Part shown: one piece after another, positions 40,834 to 52,975 of the stretch
Position numbering within the stretch: position 1 is the first letter of the stretch
Layout: the number at the start of each line of letters is the position of its first letter
Source of the DNA: Coriaria nepalensis
Taxonomy: Eukaryota > Streptophyta > Magnoliopsida > Cucurbitales > Coriariaceae
DNA length: 64,000 bases
Direction of reading: 5' to 3'
NCBI GenBank assembly: GCA_027186245.1
Contig: CP114493.1
Coordinates: 7,075,501-7,139,500, forward strand
Position numbers and translations under genes: made by a program
The notes under the pieces: model-generated
Databases searched by the model: none
What the model was told of the DNA's origin: nothing
What the model saw: only the letters and a program-made list of their open reading frames with translations

Positions 40834-41975
40834 ATGAAGCTGGCTGTTCGATTTCTAATTCTCATCCATCTTTCAAATCAAATTCTTCCCAGTTTTTGTG
40901 ATCCTGCACCATCGTATTCTGATATACTGTACTTCAGCCAAGTGGTAATTAAGAGCTAGACATGTTGAATAATTTGTTACGTGAGATAAAATTTGTTTAG
41001 TTAAAAGGTAACAAAAAATTTTCTTATTCTTAAAATCTTTATCGACTTAGTGGCCAGGATCATGCTGCAACACAGAAGAAGGGTGTTGGTATCTCGAAGC
41101 CGGAAAATCCGAAGCAGAGTTTATCATCAAAAGATTTGGTCCTGCTCGTGGAATTCATGAAAATTGGAACCTAACCATCTATAACTCTACTAATCTCTTC
41201 TATGAATTTGAGGTTAACCAGCACTAGCTAAAATTCTTACAAGTATCTTGTTCATAGTGATTTGTTAATTAGGGATTGTTTAATGCGATTTGTCCTTCTT
41301 TTTTTTTTTTTTGTGTGTGATACAGATGCTTAATTTAACTGAAGATCTCACTCAAAGACTGCAAAAGTCATGGCCGTCCCTTGACCATTCTAAGAACGAC
41401 GTATCACACTGGTTGAATGCATGGGTAAATGATGGAAGTTGCTTAAACATAAGCCCGCAAGAATATTTCAAAAGGGCAATCGACCTTCAAAGCAAAGCTA
41501 ATATTCTAAAAGTTCTTCAATCCGAAGGTACGAGTTAACTATCATGTACCTAGCTAGGTAGTTTAAATTATTATTTCACCCCTATATGTAGTTTACATTA
41601 TTATTTCACCCCTATATATTCAATGTTTTTCATTTTCATCCTCATTTTATATGTTTAATTTTAAGTGGTTCATAAACGATACTAAGGTAACTGACTAATA
41701 GGAGTAGGGAAAAGTTTAAGAAGTTAGTTAATGATATAGGAATTGTTCCGGGCAGATCTTACGATTATGGAGGAATACAGCAAACCTTAAGAAGAGGAGT
41801 TGGTCATGGTCCAGTGATTTACTGTAACGAAGATGAAAATGGTGCAAAGCAAATTTATGAAGTTATCTTTTGCGCAAGGAAGTTCGGGCCCTACATAAGT
41901 AAATGTCCGATTTCCATGCGGCGCAATGGCAGAGCTACATGCCCAAGGAAGACGATCAAGTTTCCCATATTTTGA
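40834..41975 (+). CDS. RNase T2-like protein lacking the second catalytic motif
   Basis: Member of the secreted RNase T2/S-like RNase family by fold, but probably not an active ribonuclease. Four exons, 40834-40944, 41051-41212, 41326-41527 and 41740-41975, give 236 residues, a normal length. Residues 1-22 are a signal peptide. Family landmarks are YFSQVWPGSCC (33-43), GIHENWN (71-77) in place of GIHGLWP, SYDYGGIQ, and the C-terminal KCPIS...KFPIF. The first catalytic His is kept (His73). In the second motif, HEWEKHGTC in active enzymes, the aligned residues 122-130 read NAWVNDGSC, so both His, the Glu and the Lys are replaced. Splicing is clean: exon 4 begins after ATAG at 41739 and continues the frame as GIVPGRSYDYGG. 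The open frame with all exons suggests a retained non-catalytic role, such as RNA or sugar binding or storage. Recent decay is the alternative. Confidence 0.85.
41558..41617. repeat. 30-bp tandem duplication in an RNase T2-like intron
   Basis: Two adjacent 30-base copies (41558-41587 and 41588-41617) beginning GTAGTTTA and containing TTTCACCCCTATAT differ at one position. They lie in intron 3 of the RNase T2-like gene. Confidence 0.85.
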
Positions 41976-43052
41976 TGAGGTTTGAGATCGAATGATTCAT
42001 GATCCTTATGTATTTATATAGAAGTAGTTAATAAATTACATATTATGAAGTAATGATATTTTAAAATGAGCTTTGTATCAGTATTAAATATGTATCATAT
42101 ATTGATATTTGCCCAATAAAATTTAACAATATCCAAAAACACTAAATATAAAAATAAATTTTCATAAATTTTGATATTTTGAAGATTATAAGGATACACC
42201 TGGATATTAGTGAAAGAAGTCAGTGATTGCTTTTAACATTATAAGAAGTTGAATACTATTATTATTGATAAATTACAAAATGTCCTTTTTTTTTTTTTCC
42301 TTCGAAATTCAATTCATCCAAATTCCATATTGCCCCACCTACTTGATTGAGGTTTGAGGTACTCAAACTGACCTAAACCAATACTAATTAATGAAAAAAA
42401 TTGATCCGGCAAGTCCAATGATAGTTTATTTCCGTAAAACCCATCAATGAGAAAGAATCCTCGTACACATAGAGGAAGAGGGAAAGTCATGCAATTGCTA
42501 TCCCATTTCAATAGACAATAGTAATGCATGGAATGATGTAATTGGCCGACACCATGCATACATGACTTAGAGAGCACATACAATGATGCCGTTGTATAAT
42601 AAACTAAACCACAGTATATATTACCCGATTAACCCCCCTATTGGACGCGGCCTAATGCGGATATCCATGCACACTCATGCATGTGGATGGATGTATGCCC
42701 TCTGGCCTGCCTTATGTGAAACCCAATACATGATGGGAGAGTGATCCAATTTGTAAAAGCAAATTCTTTGTCTTCCCCTCAAAAGTTATATTACTTATCT
42801 CCTTTCTACGGTCCACAACTTTCTTATTAAAAATAGAGCAACACAAACTAAAATATTAATACAAAAAAGATGAGGGGGAATGTGGGGAAGGTGCTATTTG
42901 CGTTTAATCCAAGTGCGCACTTAGTGGGCCTCAAGTAATTAAAATACCCATGTTGACATGGTCAAAGCTCTTTCCGCTTTAAGAAATGCTTACTTATGAG
43001 TCTCATTTTTCTTGCAAACTATCCTCGTCATCTACCTGCAAAAGATTATACG
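41976..43052. other. Intergenic DNA
   Basis: No gene is supported. The frame at 42314-42583 on the minus strand has no recognised domain. The segment around 42480-42560 closely resembles the sequence around 40685-40770 upstream of the RNase T2-like gene (shared features are a CAATAGTAATG or CAATAACAGCG word, GGAATGATGTAATTGG and CACCATGCA), so it appears to be an old duplication of its promoter region. Confidence 0.5.
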
Positions 43053-44822
43053 ATGAGCAATAAGTTTCTGGGTCTTCTTCGAATTCGGGTGCAGAGGGGT
43101 GTTAATCTAATTCTGTGCGACACAAGTAGCAGCGATCCTTACGTTGTCATTTCCTCTGGTCCACAGGTTTGATTGCTTGCTTTCTTCATCTTTTATACAA
43201 TCTTCCTTTCACCAGAAAATAATCGAAAAATTTAAAAAAGAAAAAACATCTTTGATCATCTTCTATTGCATCTAATTTTTCTCTGTATATTACTTCTTTT
43301 CAATATTATTGTGATTACTGTCTGCTTTGTTGTTGTTCCTCTTGTTTTTTCCCCCCTTCTTTTTGGTGTTTGCATGTTCTACCTAGAATCTGTTATCAAT
43401 TCCATTAGAACTCTACGTTTTAGTGTTTAGATTCGGTCCAAACGGTTAGGTCAGAACTCATATGAATGAATCAATTCAAAACTTAATTCAATCTTCTATA
43501 AATTGTCATCTTATTTATTGAATAGTATTTAATAAGAACTCTTTCATTAATTAATATAAATATACTTCATTAAGATGATAATTTATGGATAGTGGGATTG
43601 AATTTTCAATTGATTTATATTTTATATTAGGATGAGTTATATATAACACATGTAGATCGGACCGAATCCAAGCTCTATGTCTTACCCCTGCTAATTATTA
43701 GCGTAAGTCTTATATATTGAGCTCCTTATGTGAATAAGTATATATGAGAAATTTTTAGGTAGATATATTTATCTACAATGAATTTATATATCTTAATCAC
43801 ATATATAATTAATATGATATATGGTATGATAATATAAATGTAATATATTCATTTAAGATAATGGATACACTATAAACACATGAAGATCTAAGAGTGTAGA
43901 TTTCCCTCAAGTTTAATCTTACATGAAGATCTAAGGGTATAGATTTCCCTCATGTGCACTCGAGAGAAGTTGCTTTCATGTAACCCCTACGGAACGGTAG
44001 GCGACTGACTACATCACCGAGCAAGTTAAAAGTATTGTGTCAGATGACACATTCAGAACTTGAATCTAACTGTCGCCTGAATAGTCACTTGCTACTACCA
44101 TCGAACTATCCTTCGTTCTGTCATCTAATATCACACAAAAAATTGATCTTACAGACTTTAAAAACTCGAGTAGTGAAAAACAATTGCAATCCCGAATGGA
44201 ATGAGGAGCTGACTCTTGGTATCTCAGATTTGAATACTCCTATCACCCTTGTAAGTAATAGCAGAGAAATTCTAGTATGCTTTTAGAGTATGTCTCCAAA
44301 CAAGTGTATCATGCCACATCAGTGTTTGATAGCAAATAATGTTGATATGGCATAATTTGAACTGTTGGAGTATTTTACTCCAAAAGTAGCCTAGAATGCC
44401 TCACAACAACCTCATTTTCTATTTATGTTTCAAATTTTCAATATATAACTAAAACTTCTAATTGACCTTAACATCTTTATCAATTTCAAAGTTATTGTTA
44501 ACAATTTTGTCTAACTAATTTGCAGACAGTGTTTGACAAGGACACGTTAACTAAAGATGACAAAATGGGTGATGCAGAGATTGACATTAAACCCTACGTA
44601 GAATGTTTGCAAATGAGGTTGTCGGAGCTACCAGATGGTTGCGTTGTAAAAAGAGTACAACCAAGCAAGGCAAACTGTCTTTCTGATGAGAGCTCTTGTG
44701 TTTATAATAAAGGTAAAGTAACTCAAGACATGTGTCTCAAATTGAGGAATGTAAAACATGGAGAAGTCGTGATTCAGATTGAGTGGATAGATCTTTCTGG
44801 AGCTAGTGGTCTTGGAATTTAG
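43053..44822 (+). CDS. C2-domain ABA-related (CAR) protein
   Basis: Small calcium-dependent membrane-binding protein; CAR proteins bring PYR/PYL abscisic acid receptors to the plasma membrane. Three exons, 43053-43166, 44155-44250 and 44526-44822, join in frame to 168 residues, the family length. The N-terminus LGLLRIRVQRGVNL and the calcium loop SSSDPYVV are diagnostic. A second loop is in TVFDKDTLTKDDKMGDAEID. The CAR-specific insertion between C2 strands is recognisable in IKPYVECLQMRLSELPDG and RVQPSKANCLSDES. The C-terminus VVIQIEWIDLSG matches the family. Intron 1 is almost 1 kb. In Arabidopsis, CAR genes (At1g70790-At1g70810) lie next to the PGM-like gene At1g70820, as here. Which CAR is orthologous cannot be told. 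Confidence 0.93.
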
Positions 44823-46127
44823 ACATAAGTTTCTAATTAAGTTAATGTATAAATTGTAGAAGTGTTGTTGTTTCCTGTTAACTTTTGAAGCCAATTTTAG
44901 AATATCAACTTGTAATTTATGTTAAGTGTTTGCTACTCTTTTGAAAATTATGGATGTCTTGGATTATCATGCATATAGCTTGAACATTCTTTATGTAAAC
45001 ATTGAATAACATAAGGTCATGTGGAGCTGTATATCTCATGAATTTCAGTAGTAGGAAGGGCAAATAAATAAATAACATAAAACGTGTACATTATTAATAA
45101 CGTATAATGAAGTCTACATAAACTATTTTTTCTATGCATTGAGGGAGTCTGGTTTGACTTGAAAATTAAGTGTAAAAACTTGAATTTGCAACTTAAAACT
45201 AATTGATAATAAGTGGAGTAATATATGTTTCTAAGACATAAAATTTTCCTAAACTTGCATTATAAACATATCAGATGTTATTTTAAATTTATATATAGAT
45301 AATTATTATTATTTTTATTTTTATATAGATGATATGAATAATATTATTTGATGTTGAATCTAATCACGAATTCAATATAATTATGATATCATATAAAAAA
45401 TTAATTAATAATAAATAAAATGACTTATCTTTTTTATATACTGAAATTAAAGTTCTAATTACCCAACCTTAAATAAGTATAAGATTTTGTAAGAATCTAC
45501 TACGTAGTAGATTGATCGAAGTTGTGACATAGATTCAACTCTAACACTTGTCACAAAACCAAATTTAGAAAGTTTCAGAACATGTATTTCTCAAAAAATG
45601 TTGAAATTCTACAAACCATCTGATCTCATGTTTTGATTATTCATATACGTACACCACTCAATTCTGTATTATCACTGAATCATTATTTCATAAATATCCT
45701 TTTTGTTATACGTACACGGACACGGTACACCACTCAAATACTACAACATTATTTCATTAATATCTTTTTTTTATTATTATTATTAGAAACAGATAAATAT
45801 TATAAGTTGTTTCTTTGTGCATAATGGCATGCTAGTTTCTAGTGAAATATGAAAATTTCACTCTTCCGTGTTTTAAATGGGCAAAACATTGCAAAGAACC
45901 TCAGGAGAATATGCTACTGTTTCTTTCACATGTAAGAAGAGAGTTACCTAACTGAGCATTCCGTATACAAATTGAATATTTATATGATTTGGAAGTTTCA
46001 ATGAGATTTGTTTTCTTTGTTGCTTTGAATCGTGGGGTTGTAATTCATGCATATCTTATCTTGAAAAACTGGATCCAACACGAACTTTAAACTTATATAA
46101 CAAAGCAAGAGAGAGCGCCAAAAATCA
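44823..46127. other. Intergenic DNA between CAR and PGM-like genes
   Basis: No gene is supported. Bases 45260-45470 are strongly AT-rich. A TATATAA sequence at 46094-46100 lies about 28 bases before the next start codon, which is too close for a normal TATA box unless the leader is very short. Confidence 0.5.
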
Positions 46128-48997
46128 ATGGCGTCCCCTTTAACACCCTCAACATCTTTCCATATCAATGCACGAGAACCCAACTTTCCATCTTATCAAA
46201 CAACAAAGTACCCGTTGCTACATACCAATCTTAGTTCTTCAAACAAAGTTTTAAAGATAAAATTATCTTTAGGCGCGACAAAGTACAATGAGGCTAGGAG
46301 TACTATAGAGGTGGACGAAGAGATTGATAAGATTAAAAGGCTTCAAAATGGGTCGGATGTTCGTGGGGTGGCATTGGAAGGGGAGAAGGGACGGGGGGTG
46401 GATCTTACCCTGCCGGCAATGGAGGCGATTGCGGAGAGTTTCGGTGAATGGGTCAGAAATGGCCTTGAGAAGGAAAGTGAAGAGCCCATTGAAAATGTTA
46501 GGATTTCTCTTGGGAGAGATCCAAGAATATCGGGAGGAACTTTGAGTGTAGCTCTTTTTGCTGGTCTTGCTCGATCAGGGTGTTTAGGATTTGATATGGG
46601 TCTTGCAACCACACCGGCTTGTTTCATGAGCACAATTTTGCCCCCGTTTGCCTATGATGCTTCAATTATGGTTAGATTCTATCCAAAGTACTATTTTTTG
46701 TTTCATCTACGTTTACTTTTGGAAAAGAATCTACAAATTGAAGTTCTTGTTCAAAATAATTTGTCAAAGGGTTGGAAACTTTTAGCTTTTTCAATAATCA
46801 AATTAAATATTTTAAATTTGGAACAGCATTTAAGATAATTTAAAAATAAGCGATGACAATAAAAATAATAAATTCAAAAAAATTTCATAATTATTCTAAT
46901 TTACTCCTAAAATAAAATATTTTAACCTCATCACTTTTAACTATCAAATATTGATGTGATTTCATCACATCCGTTTAAAATATATATTCTCATATTCTTA
47001 GCTAAAATTTTTCTTTAAAGTATGATCAACATTTGTATCGGGACAATTTGTTTTGGGCCGTTACATTTGGAGTGGATAAAGACGAATACAAATAAATGCA
47101 TAGCACACCGAATTGTTTGTTCTTCCTATTAAAAATTTCACAATCATGATAACTTACTTCTTTTATACGAAGCATGATCCGTTTCAAACCAAACTGACTT
47201 GAACAACTGTTTGACATTAGATGACAGCATCTCACTTACCCTACACCCGAAATGGTCTCAAATTTTTCACCAAGAAAGGAGGGTTGACCTCGCCGGAGGT
47301 GGAACATATATGTGACATAGCCGCGCGCAAGTATGCTAACAGGCTAGCCAAAGTGTCAACCTTGTTCGCTCCTCCGATCAAAGTTGATTTCATGAGCGTT
47401 TATGCTAAGCATCTGAGGGACATCATCAAAGAGAGGGTTAACCATCCCTTGCACTATGACACACCGCTTAAAGGCTTCCAGGTCTTTCTAATTACTTTTT
47501 AAGAGTTTCTTTAAACCTATTCATTTGACCATCCAACTGAATTTGATTGAACTGCAGATAATAGTGAATGCTGGAAATGGATCCGGAGGTTTCTTCACAT
47601 GGGATGTCTTAGACAAGCTCGGTGCGGACACCTTCGGCTCTTTACATCTGAACCCAGATGGAATGTTTCCAAACCATATTCCAAACCCAGAAGACAAAAA
47701 GGCCATGGCAATGACTAGAGCCGCCGTACTTGAAAACTCAGCCGATCTCGGAATTGTTTTCGACACAGATGTGGACCGTAGTGGCGTGGTTGATAATAAA
47801 GGGAATCCCATTAATGGGGACAAGCTCATTGCACTTATATCCGCTGTTGTATTAAAAGAACACCCCGGATCCACCATAGTGACAGATTCTCGTACGAGCA
47901 TGGCATTAACGAGGTTCATTACTAATAGAGGAGGTCACCATTGCTTATATCGAGTCGGCTATCGAAATGTTATTGAGAAAGGAATTCAGCTTAATAAGGA
48001 TGGGGTTGAAACTCATCTCATGATAGAAACATCAGGGCATGGAGCTCTTAAAGAAAATTATTTTCTTGATGATGGTATGTACATTTCAAAAATAATTACT
48101 ATGTTAACTGTAAAAAATTTATCAAGTACCATAACTCAATTGAGTGGACCCTGCATCTTTGTTATATGCTATAGGTGCTTACATGGTGGTAAAGATCATA
48201 ATTGAGATGGTACGGATGAATCTCGAAGGATCGGATGACGGGATAGGTAGTCTTATAAAGGATCTCGAAGAACCATCGGATTCCGTATTACTAAGGCTGA
48301 ATGTCATCTCCGAACCCAAATATGCAAAGGCAAAGGCGATTGAGGCTATCGAAACATTCCGAGAATGCATTGAGGTTTATAATTAATAATACATACATAA
48401 TTAATCAAGCAATTTAGATAGAATAAAAATGTCGGATTTTGATTGTAACATGGTTTGACTTACTCTCAATTAGGAGGGTAAATTGGAGGGCTGGGAATTA
48501 GATTCCTGTGGAGATTGTTGGGTTAGTGATGGTTGTCTTGTTGACTCGAATGACGCCCCAGCCACAGTTGATGCTCAAATGTACAGGTGTTCATATTATA
48601 TCAATCTTCTAACCAATTAACTACAAATTAAACCATTGCTTAGTTAAAACATTGCAATTAATATAGGGTTAAAGTATCAGATGAAGAGAATGGAGAACAT
48701 GGTTGGGTACATCTTAGGCAGAGCATTCACAACCCAGATCTTGCTCTAAATATGCAGTCAACTGTACCTGGGGGATGTCAGAATATTGCCAGGGTTCTTA
48801 AAGACAAGTATGCTTCGATCCTATATACACTATACTACCACAAAGCCTTAATTTGTAAATATGTAACAACATTTTTATTAACCTTAGATGATTCTATTTC
48901 AAATCATTGCAGGTTTCTCACGGCGTGTCGAATGGAAGAGATACTTGATATTAGTCAGATTGACGAGTTTATAGAAACTGGACGGGCTAAGGTTTGA
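46128..48997 (+). CDS. Phosphoglucomutase/phosphomannomutase-like protein, probably plastid
   Basis: Alpha-D-phosphohexomutase superfamily member of the type of Arabidopsis At1g70820, distinct from classical plant PGM. Seven exons, 46128-46670, 47221-47481, 47558-48074, 48175-48374, 48474-48586, 48667-48807 and 48913-48997, join in frame to 619 residues. The first 60 or so residues are rich in Ser, Thr and Lys and look like a chloroplast transit peptide. Domain 1 contains ISLGRDPRISG and the phosphoserine loop TASHLPYTRNG (TASHNPxxYNG in typical members). The metal loop reads DTDVDRSG in place of DGDGDR. The sugar-binding loop reads ETSGHGALKENYF, and the final phosphate-binding loop is RQSIHNPDLALNMQ. 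The catalytic serine and the metal-binding aspartates are present, but the altered loops leave the substrate unknown. It is complete and unbroken, unlike the PGM copy at 27.8-31.2 kb. Confidence 0.92.
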
Positions 48998-49339
48998 TAA
49001 TCTTTTTAATGGAGGTAGAACAATACAAAAGTATATGAAACAGTACTATGAATGTGTGATACTACACATTTATGAATGAGGTTGCCTTGATTGATTCAAT
49101 TTCCATACGTCATATACATAATTGGAAACTGAAAGTGTAAATGGGATGATTTGACCTTCTACTCAGTATTGGAATGAGAAGGAAGATATGAAATTAAAAG
49201 CTTTCTTTCTCACTAGTCTGTTATTGACTACAATTTCCTGCAATATTAATAACATTAGAGAAATAATGAATAACATGCCATTTAGAAGGAAAAACAAGCA
49301 TGTGCATGAGCCTTAATTATCACAATTTGAGTAAAAAAT
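48998..49339. other. Short spacer between PGM-like gene and copia element
   Basis: About 340 bases without a coding frame, containing the 3' flank of the PGM-like gene. Confidence 0.5.
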
Positions 49340-49519
49340 ATATAATTTATGAAAGAATGATAACTTTTGTTAATAATGATTGGAAGGGTTAATCACCTCA
49401 CCCTTACATACATATGCTTTAGCAAACCCTAGAGAATCTACGAGATATACAAAGATTCTATACAAGATTAGGGAAGATTCTAGCTAATTAGGTGGAGATT
49501 ACGTGGGACCCTTAGTACA
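49340..49519 (-). repeat. 3' LTR of the minus-strand copia element
   Basis: This 180-base segment aligns with 56081-56258 along its length, sharing AACTTTTGTTAATAATGAT, ATATGCTTTAGCAAACCCTA and AGATTACGTGGG. On the minus strand it starts TGTACTAAGGG directly after the polypurine tract. Substitutions and small gaps against the other copy show an old insertion. Confidence 0.88.
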
Positions 49520-50645
49520 CCCTCACAAAACTGACAACCCATCGACGACGTTAATTTTGTCCTGTAACAATTGAAAACAAGTCCGGTAAAGTGGTTTGGT
49601 CAAGAGATCTGCAAGTTGATCAACCATGCTAATGTGAGATATCGAAACTAGATTCTAGTAACCAAGTCACGAAAAAAATAAATATCTACTCAAATGTACT
49701 TCATCTGAGAATGTTGAACATGATTAAGCGACAAATGAGTAGCACTAATGTTATCAAAAAAATCAATAGGCGGTTCGATCAATGGAATCAAGAGTTCCTA
49801 GAACGAATTTTGTATCCATAATACCTTAGAAGTTGTGCACGCTAAGGCTCGATATTTAACTTTTGTAGAGGAGAGAGCAATGGCTTGTTGCTTCTGTGCA
49901 CTCCAAACAATCGGGTTTTGGCCAAGAAATATGATGAAATCAGATGTAGAAGTGCGATCAATGGGATTTCCAGCCCAGTCTGCATCTGAATATGCTATAA
50001 GAGAAAAAGAGGCAGGCTTCCGAAGTAGCAGCCCCATGACTAAGAGAACCCTTAAGATACCAAAGAAATCTCTTGGTAGCAGCCCAATGAAGTTCAGTAG
50101 GAGGAGACATGAATTGGGCAAGTCAATTTACCAGAAAGGTAATATCCAAGCAGGTTAAAGTGAGGTGTTGACGAGCTTCGATTACTAGACGACATTCAGT
50201 GGCATCAGTAAGGTTGGACGAGTCTTCTTTGATAAGGGAGGTAGGGGTGGCCTTAGGAGTAGGAAGCGGACGAACACCATCCCATTTTATGTTGACAAAG
50301 AACATCATTTATATATTTTTGTTGACAAAGGAGTAAACCATCATAACAGTGGACTACCTCCTTGTCGAGGAATTATGCCAATGTACCGAGGTCTTTAACA
50401 GAAAATCTCAAACTAAGATTGTCAACAATGGATGAGATAAGTGTAGAGTCATTTTTGTTAATGAGAAGATCGTCAACATATACCAAAAATTATATATGAG
50501 TAGCTTCACAATGGAAGGTGAATAAGGAGGTGTCGGATTTGGCTTAAGTGAAGCCAAGGGCGACAATGGCAGCACTAAGAGCTAGGTACTATGCCTGATG
50601 TGCTTGTTTGAGTTCATAACGAGACTTATGTAGGCGACATATATG

Positions 50646-52975
50646 TGTGAAGCCCGACCAGTTTCAGGCATGAAGAGTTAATAGTTGTTGTCTATTTTTG
50701 GCATAAGCAATTAGCTCTCAAGTTATTAGGCTTATTACGATAATAATATAATGAAAGGATTATATTGCTACTATATAGTATATAATATAAAAATGATGGG
50801 ATGGTGGAATTCACCAGCTCACCTTTCTCTCTCATAGTATAAGATAAGGATGATGGTTATCAATAGAAATCATACGCGTATCTAACATTAACTATGAAGT
50901 TATCATCTTTAGCTTTAGTTTCATATAATACGCATGACTTCAACAACTTCACTGACTATAAAATTTCCACTCTCCCTAGCCTTGAGAAATTCAAGCAAAA
51001 ACCAATGAAACTGATTCCTTATTCCATAACAAGAATCAGTGAAGGTAAAAGCAATATTCTAAAGTGCATAGGCCATAATTATGATAATGTGCAGTACAAA
51101 ACAAAGCATACCAGTCAAGAACAAATTCTGGTAAGAACTTTCACTGTTTATAGATTTGAAATCATTAGTTCTTTGATAAACAGGTTGAAAATGAGACTGG
51201 AATCTGTAGGATATATAAGGTGTCAAGATGAAATCAAGGTTTATGCATCTTAATAAGTTAGAGGGGATTTGAGTACGTTAAGGCTTAAAAATAGGGTCGA
51301 CACCTTCAGAAAGAAAAATACTATGTGTTTATGTCCTTCTAGACCAAGAACTCAGTCTAAACCGGAAAATCAAACCGAGAGATCTTATTCTAGGTCTTGA
51401 TTTGGGAAAGAATAAAAGAGCTCGGTCTGGATCAGGAACCTAGACAGAGTAGCATTATATGAGACCTCGGTCTAAGAAGAAAGATGGGAAACCACGGTCT
51501 TGGGTCTGTGACTTTCCGAGCTAAAGTATGTTATTATAGTAGTAGATCCTAAATTAAGCTACCTAAAGTGAGGATTAGGACTTGAAAGAGAGATATGGGG
51601 GCAGTTTATCTATTTTAGTTAATTGAATTGCTTTGGACATTCCTAATGATTGAATTGTCCATCTTTACTTATTTTGATGCTTAGATCCATCGGATGGCCA
51701 TCTCTCCACACCATTTGGTGTCTGAACAAATTAGGGCCAACAGAGGCTAAAAGTGAGTGATAATTACAACATGTTAGTTTTCAAATATTTTAAGTTATTT
51801 AAAAGATATTTTTGTCATTTCATGGCTTTTATGTTATATGCTGATTCTAAAAGTTGTTTAAAAATAAATAAAAAATGTTTATGTTATATTCATAGTATCA
51901 TTCACTGCTTTTTTGAAAGTTATTTAAAGATTGCTTATACTATTTCATGGCTTTTGCCATACATGTTGAACTCTGAAATTATTGGACTTAAATGAGGATT
52001 TCTTGAATCTATATTCTATATGATGTTTATGAAAGTGATAGGATTGAAATAAGAATTTCATGAGTATATGCCCTATATTGAGTAACCTATGTACTGTATT
52101 GATTTGAAGTGCATGAAGTTTATGATGAGACCTCATTCCAACATTAAGTTTGTTGGACTATGTGCACATAGTATGTCATGATTCCTGCGCGGCAAGTCAT
52201 GTTGTAGAGAGCATTGCTCCTTTAGGTATCGTTCCAGCATTAGGTTTGCTGGGCTATGCTATTTACAAAATTGCTTGCTGAAATAATTTTGAAAAGTGAC
52301 ATTTTTACCGGTTTTTACCCAATTACTGTATTATTTTATGAAAGTATAGTTATGTCTTATTAGATATGAAATTACATATGCGAATCAAATTTGAAGGATT
52401 TTACATAAAGCATGCAAGTCTGTACAGTTTTACGAAAATACATGATTAGAAATACTTTTCACGAGTCACATCTTCATGGCTTTAAACTCGTAACATGTTA
52501 TAGTTATTACTCACTGAGTTTTATACTCACTTCTCATTTTACTAAAAACCTTTTCAGATTAGTGAATGAATAGAGCTTTCAGGAGACTTACTTGCCTGTT
52601 ACGAATAAATTCGGTAAAATTCTTACTAGGTGACTGTTAATTAAATATAGCTTAGATGCTGTAATGTATAATTAGAAATGGGGTAAAATATAATAGATTT
52701 ATAATATTGTATACCCATGTTTTATTTCTGCTGATAGGTTTAAAATGAATTTTGTACCTCGACTACATGCTAGAGTTATGCAATATAGATTTTGATTTTT
52801 GATGGATGAAAAATCTTGAGTTGAATATTTTTCACATGTTATAATATATGGAAGTAAGTAAGAAAAGAGGCTTGTGAGGATTGTGTGATTGCGAATTCCT
52901 CGTATCCAATCTCCAGATATCTTCGAATGCATAGTTCTCACGCTGGTCACAGATCCAGTAAATCGGATTGTGATA
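50646..52975. mobile_element. 2.33-kb nested insertion, probably a solo LTR
   Basis: This block splits the reverse transcriptase of the surrounding copia element. It is flanked by a perfect 5-bp duplication ATATG (50641-50645 and 52976-52980). Removing the block plus one copy restores an uninterrupted minus-strand frame reading HLDHICRLHK across the junction. The left end reads TGTGAAGCCCGACC, typical of some Gypsy LTRs. The interior has no reverse transcriptase or other protein domain, and contains LTR-like features such as two diverged copies of a GTTTGTTGGACTATG-type word (near 52135 and 52235). The right end, GATTGTGATA, is not a standard CA terminus, so the solo-LTR identity is inference. 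The frame at 50894-51253 has no recognisable domain. Confidence 0.65.

Noticed and set aside
41521..41765. Frameshift in the RNase T2-like gene at the exon 3/4 junction
   Set aside because: Using the obvious acceptor at 41759-41760 breaks the frame, but the upstream acceptor at 41738-41739 restores it and adds GIVPGR before SYDYGG, which fits the family.
47521..47919. A 132-residue minus-strand frame
   Set aside because: It is the antisense shadow of exon 3 of the PGM-like gene.
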